In this document: piece after piece, positions 1 through 7,700 of the stretch | Layout: each line of letters opens with the position of its first letter | Numbering within the stretch: position 1 is the stretch's first letter | Origin: Phoronis pallida | Taxonomy: Eukaryota; Phoronida; Phoronidae | Reading direction: 5' to 3' | DNA length: 10,628 nucleotides | NCBI GenBank assembly: GCA_028565715.1 | Contig: JAOXYC010230904.1 | Coordinates: 1-10,628, forward strand | Program-made: the position numbers and the translations under genes | The notes under the pieces: model-generated | What the model saw: only the letters and a program-made list of their open reading frames with translations | Database searches by the model: none | What the model was told of the DNA's origin: nothing

Positions 1-627
1 TCGAACCCTTGCCAACGTGCAATTTTTTTTTCTTTTTTAATATTTTTATCGCTTCTCTGTTGATATAAATCAAAATTAATTTTTTTTAAATGCAATGATG
101 GACTTGTTTTTTATGACATTGACCAGTGATCACCGGTTGAGTAAACACACAGATTTATTTCCTCTAAAATTCACTACAAATCTCACAATACGATATATGC
201 AAACAAACTCATGTTGACTGTCAGTGTTTCGGTTTATTCACTGACCATCATCAGGATTGTAATTTTAAAAAAAATGTTCTTTTTTTAGTTTGAACTTACT
301 TTTTAGTGCATCATTATCACCTCATCATCATCATCATCCTCATTATCATAATCAACATCATCTTAAAAATACTTTTGGCGCAGAGTACGCTGTTGCACGG
401 CAGATGCAACTGCCCCATGTCTAGTTGGAATTATTCTGTAGGTGGTTAGTTACTGCATTGAACATTTATTCATAAAGAAGATTTTAACTGAAGTATTACT
501 TGCACAATCACCAACTTCTTTACCTTTTGCATCTGATTCAGATTATGACAAGAAGACAATTTAAACCCAAAAACAATTTTTCCACGCTTATTTTAAATGA
601 TTGATATTATTATCCTCTTTATTTTAG
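1..627. other. Non-coding AT-rich stretch with an imperfect TCA microsatellite
   Basis: No exon of DHX34 (minus) or of the lectin-like gene (plus) was found here. Poly-T runs lie near 24-40 and 80-90. If both neighbouring calls are right, this is intron on both strands. The imperfect TCA/ATC microsatellite is at 309-362. Confidence 0.6.
309..362. repeat. Imperfect (TCA)n microsatellite
   Basis: A run of TCA triplets is pure at 322-338 and continues with interruptions (cattatcata, atcaacatcatc) to 362. This is a simple-sequence repeat, with no sign of a coding role since neighbouring frames are closed. Confidence 0.85.
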
Positions 628-767
628 GTCGCATAGCATCATGGGGGGCAGACAGTAAATGTGATTGCTTACTTCAAATTAAAGATTATCCTCATATAAG
701 GTCCTTCCATGGCAACTGGTACCCCTACTTATGCTCCAGGGATTATGGCTACATTTGTGAGATATGA
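628..767 (+). CDS. Terminal exon of a C-type-lectin-like domain gene (partial)
   Basis: A pyrimidine-rich acceptor (CTTTATTTTAG, ending at 627) precedes two bases completing a codon, then 45 codons and TGA. The peptide contains SWGADSKCDCLLQI, then GNWYPYLC and DYGYICEI at the very end. C-type lectin domains close with a Cys, a W-x-x-x-x-C step, and a C-x7-C pair ending in (Y/F)ICE just before the C-terminus, and this exon has that order. An AATAAA lies 39 bases past the stop. The earlier part of the domain must lie left of the window, since no matching exon was found in 1-627. It could be a living gene's last exon or a stranded pseudogene exon; no ligand can be inferred. The calcium-site WND is not preserved. 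Confidence 0.6.
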
Positions 768-805
768 ATGATGCACAATGTGGATTGCAATTTTCATGAT
801 GAATG

Positions 806-811
806 AATAAA
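806..811 (+). terminator. Polyadenylation signal AATAAA of the lectin-like exon
   Basis: A canonical AATAAA lies 39 bases after the TGA of the lectin-like exon, followed by AT-rich sequence and a TTG/TGT-containing stretch. Its position fits a short 3' untranslated region ending near 825-835. The motif alone is common in AT-rich DNA; the placement after a plausible terminal exon supports it. Confidence 0.5.
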
Positions 812-968
812 TTGTTAACATTGATTACTTGTCCTTTCGCGACTTAAGTTTTAGTGAGTTAACACTCAAAGCTATCTAAAACAACACAATTGTCTTGCCT
901 GAAGCAATGTTGTAGTTTCCAAATGCCATGACAAAGGAAATCATAGATAATATGTGTGCCTGGTTATA

Positions 969-1350
969 CGGTCAAATAGCTTGCACACTCTCATAGTTTG
1001 CACAGGCCCAAAAGCGCAATCAAAAGTCCTCTTAATAGTTTGCACGGGAAATTTTGGTGAACAATAGTTTGTACACTCAAGGCAAAGTGTTTATCAGTAG
1101 GTACACAGACTCCAAAATCGAGAGCAATACTTCCTGTTTTGGGTCCAGTGGCCAGGACGCTTGGTCACCTTCCCCTTCTTTGATTTGACTGCCAACGCGC
1201 TCCTAGCAAACCCACAAATTCTTTTCAATAGTTTGCACATGTCACAAATGTTCTAATACTTTGTGCATCCATAAAATGCTAGCCACACAAGAGAGAATTC
1301 TGAACCTTTTAGTTCGCAAAAAAATGTGCGAACTATCAGAGAATTTACTG
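969..1350. mobile_element. Probable non-autonomous pogo/Tigger-like (Tc1/mariner superfamily) element
   Basis: The segment is flanked by TA at 967-968 and 1351-1352, the target site of this superfamily. Read inward from the right the end is CAGTAAATTCTCTGATAGTT followed by CGCACA. The left end is CGGTCAAATAGCTTGCACAC, similar but about seven bases shorter, so the terminal repeats are imperfect. The pogo/Tigger resemblance rests on the CAGTA...GATA(A/G)TTCG-type end. Six forward copies of TAG(T/C)T(T/C)G(C/T)A(C/A) begin at 977, 994, 1036, 1065, 1229 and 1310, with one reversed at 1326-1335. No transposase is present. The 42-codon open stretch on the minus strand inside it is not recognisable. 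The exact ends are uncertain. Confidence 0.5.
1310..1335. repeat. Perfect 9-base hairpin inside the right end of the pogo-like element
   Basis: TAGTTCGCA at 1310-1318 is exactly complementary to TGCGAACTA at 1327-1335, with an A-rich loop of eight bases. Both arms are versions of the motif repeated through the element, so the hairpin probably arose from inverted sub-terminal repeats that could serve as transposase binding sites. Confidence 0.65.
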
Positions 1351-1579
1351 TATTCTATATGTCTACTACTCAAAGGCTGAACATCAAACGTAAGGGTCAA
1401 TAATTCCTACCAAATGCAACACAATACAAGGCATAATTCAAATACCAAATAGAATACAATTAATGGGTGTGTACATGAAATAGTTAACGGCATCTCTGCC
1501 AATCTCAAATTAAATACTGGATATTTTTTAAAAACATTCATTTTGAAAAAACAAGAAATCCAACTTCATCATTACTCAC

Positions 1580-1727
1580 TTCCTGGCATCAGGAAGGCCC
1601 ATGGAAGCCATCTGAAGAACGAGCGAGTCTAGAGGTACTCTCAGAATCTCTGGCGTGGCATATTCTTGGAACGCATCATAGTCCCCTTCATCATAGAGGC
1701 GGAAACACACACCCGGTCCAGTACGAC
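1580..1727 (-). CDS. DHX34: DHX34 exon 11: arginine fingers of motif VI, start of winged-helix region (residues 764-812 plus two bases)
   Basis: After a TTCCAG acceptor the frame continues [20 protein letters not shown] and ends [17 protein letters not shown]. This completes QRKGRAGRTG and enters the winged-helix part. The best donor is GGAA|GTGAGT, leaving two bases of codon 813. An exon opening with Phe-Pro-Phe is expected next, as in the family, but is not seen to the left. If the intron is retained, the frame stops at once because the donor contains an in-frame TGA. Confidence 0.93.
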
Positions 1728-4700
1728 CTGGAAATAATCGGTGAATCATATTGAAGATAAATTACTTGTTTCTGTCATAAGATTCATTAGAAATCCTCTT
1801 TATCTAGAATGTTGCTAGTAGATAAATTACTGAAAACAAAGATCTAAAAATAATGATCCGCATAACATTTATTTGAATATAATGAACTGCTTGCTTTAAT
1901 TAAATTTTCGACTACAGATACTATAAACCTAAGACAAACAAAAAATGAAACAAGAAATAGAGGCTTGCTTGCTTAACTCATTTTTGATGTCATCACCTTG
2001 GACAAGCAATAAGCTCTCTAATATCCCAAATTCATTGAATACACTAAATATTCATTACAAAGTTGCTTTTTCCGATTTCGTTGTCTGATGCAAAACAGAC
2101 GAGTAAACCCAGTAGCATATTCATAGAGATCAAATTGTTTCAATAATTCAAAAACAAACCAGCCCTTCCTTTACGTTGCTCAGCACTTGCTCTACTGATC
2201 CAGAACTCTTGTAGTTTCTGCATCTTATACTTGCTATCATAACTCATCTCTTTCACCTATGAAAAGATAAGTACGGTTTTTTAGACACTAGACAAAAATG
2301 TTAATTTTATTTTGTGTATGAATGCGTTTAATTCATACTATTTCTCTAAATGAGTTGTCCAAACAACACATGATCATGAACCATAAACATTGCAGGGGGC
2401 AAAAATATATTACTAATAATTTATGAGTTCGAAGGTGCCATTATTTTCATGAGTTAAACAACTGAGTGCCCAATATTTTAATGAATGAAAATTATTGCAC
2501 CACTGAACAAATGCAAACATTCATTATTTCTAGGTTAGAACTGTGATAGCACACCGTCAATTCAACATGGTCTATACTCTATAAGTGGACATCAAGTTCT
2601 TGGTATGATTAACGACTTAGATCTTGATCACTCATGGTCTACTCAACTATAGCCATATTTTGAAGCATGACTATTGTGTACATGACTGAAATAGTGATTT
2701 AAAGTATTTCCTGATGAAAACTCATTGCGTCATATTGTTCTTACTCATAATTCTTAGCCAATAATAAGAAATGAGTTTCAGCGGACATGTAGTACTGTCT
2801 ACTAACCTTTCCAGAATCAATGATGAAGCGCACACCATCAATAGTAACTGATGTCTCAGCTATGTTTGTGGACACAATACACTTCCTGATACCTTCCGGT
2901 GCCACATCAAACACCTGGGAAATGGTAATTTACAAAATTGCAAAATTGTGCACATTCAGGTAGTTTTTATTTAATAAGATACCGTCTCCTCGACACAAAA
3001 GTTTTAGTTGATTTGAATTCTGACGCCAGATTGGGATCAACAAGGAGACAGTATCTTTAATATTGAATGGTCATTTCAAAAACCATAGCTAGTCTGCAGC
3101 CATTTATCAGAAATATATGAAAGATTTGAGAATTCTGAGAGGTGAATCAGAAGCAATTTCCTTTCTTTTAATGAAACCAGACAAGAACCTGAACTTTAAA
3201 ATCACTTAAAAGAGTTCTCAGTATCAATAAGTTGGAAAACTGAATGTAGATAAAGACCACAGTCATCTAAGCTCTTGGTGGTCTGGCATTAAATGATCCC
3301 TTATGGGCTCTTAAAGAGGGAACTGGCAAAAAGCTATGCTTGACACTCTAAAGGCCTTGCAATATTATTGGTCAATCTTAATTTTCAGCATAGAGGTCAG
3401 GTGAGCGTGGAACAGAAAATATCAATGCAGTGCTTTATCCAGTATTATGAAATTTGGGGGTCAAAATTTAATCCAATTCTCAACCGGGCATCTTAACCTT
3501 CAAGAAGCGTGGAATTCTATTTTTCACCATTGACATTTAGTAGAAAGTCCCCCATTTCAGATTATTTACAGCTTAGAAAGTCAATTCTGTTAATTATGAA
3601 CACATAGATCAATGGTACCTTGTCCTGCTCATCAACTGATAAAGAACTGTGTAGAGGTAAAACAATCCAGCGCTTAGTGGTCTGTGCGTACATGTTAGCC
3701 GCCTCAACAACTGACATTATTTCCGACATTCCACTCAGAAAGATAAGCAGGTCACCTCTTTCTGTTGTTGGGTACTAAACAATAAAAGGGGAAAAACGTG
3801 TTATTACTGTTAATTATTGAATAGTTACTTTAATTTCTATTTATTAAATAACAACAAATATTAAAATCATTTCAATAGACAAGAAAAGCAACAGTTTTAA
3901 GATTGAAATCAAGATCCGACAGTCAACTTTTTTGTTGTGATTGCACAACAACTTTTGAAAGTTTCAAAAATGTCTTTTATTTATTAAGATTATTTCTGCT
4001 CTAGTGTTGGACCTTTTAATAAATGGCACAGTTACACAAAATCTTTCGTTGACAAATAATCAATCTCCATGCACCATTACAAACCTTTTTGTCAATTCTC
4101 TGCATAACTCGAAGGAATGGAGAAGGGTCTAGCCTGGTCGCTCTCTCTTCCTTCTCAACTTGACTTATTGGACAATACTCTAACTGTATGGGGTATAACC
4201 GCCCTGGCACCTACAAGTAAAATTTAATTTTGAGATTTGAAATTTGACATTCAAGTGAAATCATGCAACACAAATCACTTATAATAAACCTTCACAAATT
4301 CAGAAACTCATCTTGTAGCATTGCAAGACACTTAATTGGAATAATTTCATATGAAAATCTTGCTTTGAAATCATAATAGCCATCTATGGGTCAGAATAAA
4401 TCAAGACTAATTTTTCAAAAGTTATAAATTTCAATGTTCTAAAAATCGCAAAATGTCAGCAAGATTAATTTTAATACTATTCATTTTCACTAAATGAGTG
4501 AAGTGTCATAGTGATCGTTACCTTGACAACAGGAGCACCATCAAAGAAGCCACTGAAGAGGTCTATATTGATAGTGGCTGACATAAGAACAATCTTAAGG
4601 TCTGTTCTGTGTTGAATAAGACATCTCAAGACACCCAGTAAACAGTCAGTGTGTAGGTGACGCTCATGTACCTAGGACACATTCAATACAGTTAAGTCAA

Positions 4701-7700
4701 TGGATATAATTGTCTATGTATTCATGCAAAGCATTATCCATGATTATTTCTGAAAAATTAAATACCAAACTCATTCACAATCTTAAAACTTATTGATTAT
4801 TCAATTTTTAAACTTTTTCTATTGGTCCAAATCACCAATTGCAGTCTAAAAATGATTTTTGAAAAAAAAAAAATCTTCAACCTGCAAGTTCTACTGTGAC
4901 CAACACAAAGTAAAATGCTCTGCACCAATTAGTATTTCCCAAAAAAGGATAATGTGATCAAAGATTATATTAAATTTGCATTTTATTTCAAGGGCATTTC
5001 TTTAGGGCTATTCAAGCAAAAAACATACCCCGGGGGTGGAAGAATTTTTTTTCAGGACCCATACCCATGTATTTTAATTAAATTTTATCCATACCCCCAT
5101 ATATTGTAATTTTTAAATTTGAGGACGACCACCCACACATTTCCATTTCTTTTGTTTTTTGGAAGGACCACCCCCATGAATTAATTTTTGTCTAGTATAC
5201 TAGAGATGACCCACCCAGTTGCCGATTGGGAGGCCTGGGTTATTTCAGTGCTGAATAAATTAATTTTTATTCAGTTCCTGTTTGTTTCGAAAAGATTTCT
5301 TGTCATGGGAATCTATTTGAAGTTCATTAAAAAATCAGGAATCATGCATCTACCAACCCACCCATATTGATTAATTTCTTCAAATATGACGACCCATGTC
5401 ATTTTAGTTTTTTCACTGCCCAACACCCATAAATTGACATTTCAGCACTGACCGACGACCTACACGAATTAAAAAATCTTCCACCCCCAGGGGTACCTTT
5501 TTGGCTGGAATAGCCCTTAGCAACCCACCTCATCTACGATCAACACACTGTACTGTGACAACAATGAATCTGTTGTAATCTGTCTCAGTAGAAGACCTTC
5601 AGTCAGGAACAGAATCCTCGTGGCCTGAGTTTTACTCTTCTCGAAGCGAACTTGATACGCAACTTCGGATCCGTACTCGTTCAGAGTTTCAAATGCAACA
5701 CGTTTTGAAAGAGAAATGCAGGCAATACGCCGAGGCTGTGTACAGGCAATCTTGGAGAACCCAGCCTCAAGAAGATATTGCGGAACCTGAAAATCAAAAA
5801 ACAACAACATTGGTTTCAATTCGAATTAGCTTTTCTTTTGTCTTTGGACAGCCATCTGACAGTGTACAATTCCAAGTGGGATAAAGATGTTTTTTAAACT
5901 AAAATCATGTTATTATTGATCATTAGCAAAATTATTGAAAGTCAGTATTATCATCAAAACTTGCTGATAAATCAGTTCAGTAATTATGTTCAACTTTTAG
6001 CCTATAAGTTAGGAAAGGTCAAACATTATTTTTCATGAAAACCGTGGATTATCAAACAATATTTAATCTTAAATATGAAAACACCTTCAACATAGAAAGA
6101 ATTGCAAGAAAGGTTTTATCTATGTTATGTGTAATTTTGGGCCCTTTGTTTGATCAGTTTTCAATGAATGCAGTACACAATGATTTACTGTTACTGTATC
6201 ATTATTGTCAATGGACACAAATGAACATTTCTAAAGCCTATGATTTTTTTTAACATCTCTCTCTTTAGAACTCCTGTCTTTACACACCTGTGTAGATTTA
6301 CCACAACCCGTATCCCCAGCAACCACGACCACCTGATGCTGCTCAAGAGTATTCAAGATGGCGTCCTTGTATTGGAATATTGGAAGATTCCCCTGGTCAC
6401 GACGAATCTTGGTCAATTTTAAGAACTGCAATTATCAATATCAGGAAGATAAATTACCCAAATTTTTAATGCAACATTAATTTCTTTTTTAAACAATTTT
6501 TGTTTTTTTAAATGCAATTTATGCGCATTTGAAAGCATGGAAATAGTTCAGCTCAATTTGACCAGTCAATGAACAGACTAGGTACAAAAAAAGTTAGTTG
6601 TAGGATTATCATGAACTCTAACTCTAATGCCAAAATAGAAAACTAAAAGTCGACCAGTTTATTAAAAATACCTTCTGTTTTTGACTGAAGTCTAAATAGT
6701 GAAGATATATGCTTCTGAATCTTGTAACGTCATCCCTGTTCAGTGGTTTCACTTCTGAAACAAAATAACTTGACCATCACAGAACTAGAATAACCTTTCC
6801 TAATATTTTGACAAAATGTGACTGAATGATTGTTTGATCACACACTGAAAGTTTTCATTCCATACCTAGTAACCAACAATAACAAACAATTTCAAAACGG
6901 ACTATTCTAAAAACATCAAAATTATAGAACATTGCAACATAATTATGACCAAAGCATTTGAAGTTGATTGAGAATATGAAGCGTACTCGACTCAGTAAAT
7001 CAAGGAAAAAGTCAACATACATTACAAGAACCCCAAAAACATAGTCCTGAACAAACTTTCATCCAATTGAAATGTGATAAAGACATTATACCCTGATAAA
7101 AGATCAAGGAAATGCGACGCATTATTTACCATTTTTCTTTGGTTGTCTCTGAAGAACGTTCTCTATATCTCGCGTAACCGTGGTGATGTTTATTCTATAC
7201 CTCTTGTCATATCTGAGAGGAAGACTAAGAAGTCTACTGTCACCCTTTTGCTTCGACTTCTTACCTGAAATGACATAGGAATGTAAGGTTAAATTAGGTT
7301 AAAAAATCAAATCTCAATGCATTATGGTTTAAAAAAGGGTTTTCTATCTAATGTGGCCAACATTGTCAAGATAAAAATATAGGGAAATCAATGTAAAAGA
7401 AACTACAGTGATGTTGAATAAGGGAACAGCTGAGAAAGAGAAAAGCTCGTCTCTTGCAAACATTATGTCTATACGACTAGATATTGGTGAGTCTATAAGA
7501 AGAGATTCAGTGTGTTTCTTAAAAACATTTTATGAATTGAAATGTTTAATCTAAATCATGAAATTTTACCTGCAAGCTGCATTGCTTTCCGTCGTTCAAA
7601 TGCCACATATTTATCCAGAAACAACCAAAAGTCTTTATAAGCAGTAGTTCCTTTCTTAATTAAGTCATCGTCCTTGAAAAATATTCTATCTAGGGTCCAT

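Larger units (their letters stand above)
5005..5516. mobile_element. 512-base MITE in DHX34 intron 5, PIF/Harbinger-like by its TTA duplication
   Basis: Both ends begin GGGCTATTC(A/C)AGC and continue through a TACCCC(T)GGGGGTGGAAGA core into a poly-T run. The inverted repeats of about 48 bases differ at only a few positions. TTA flanks the element at 5002-5004 and 5517-5519. A three-base TWA duplication is the habit of PIF/Harbinger transposons, and the GGG start is compatible, but no transposase is present, so the superfamily is an inference. The interior alternates CCCACCC-like blocks with T-rich blocks. A 60-codon plus-strand frame inside is repeat sequence, not a gene. High similarity of the two ends suggests a fairly recent insertion. 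Confidence 0.85.

Noticed and set aside
1-23. Short matches between the first bases (GAACCCTTGC, CAACGTGCAA) and 10119-10143, one inverted and one direct
   Set aside because: Two ten-base matches in mixed orientation are too short to establish a shared repeat.
309-362. TCA-rich run considered as coding for a poly-His or poly-Ser tract
   Set aside because: All frames close within a short distance and no splice sites bracket it; it is a simple microsatellite.
1077-1204. 42-codon minus-strand open stretch following a TAG that resembles an acceptor, considered as DHX34 exon 12
   Set aside because: The peptide does not resemble the Phe-Pro-Phe-Ile-Glu-Pro region expected next, and it lies inside the probable pogo-like element.
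5188-5370. 60-codon plus-strand frame in intron 5
   Set aside because: It lies wholly inside the MITE and consists of its C-rich/T-rich sub-repeats.
6035-6253. 72-codon plus-strand frame in intron 4
   Set aside because: Opposite strand to the gene, AT-rich composition, no recognisable motif, and a length expected by chance.
7074-7268. 64-codon plus-strand frame over exon 2
   Set aside because: Antisense shadow of a well supported DHX34 exon.
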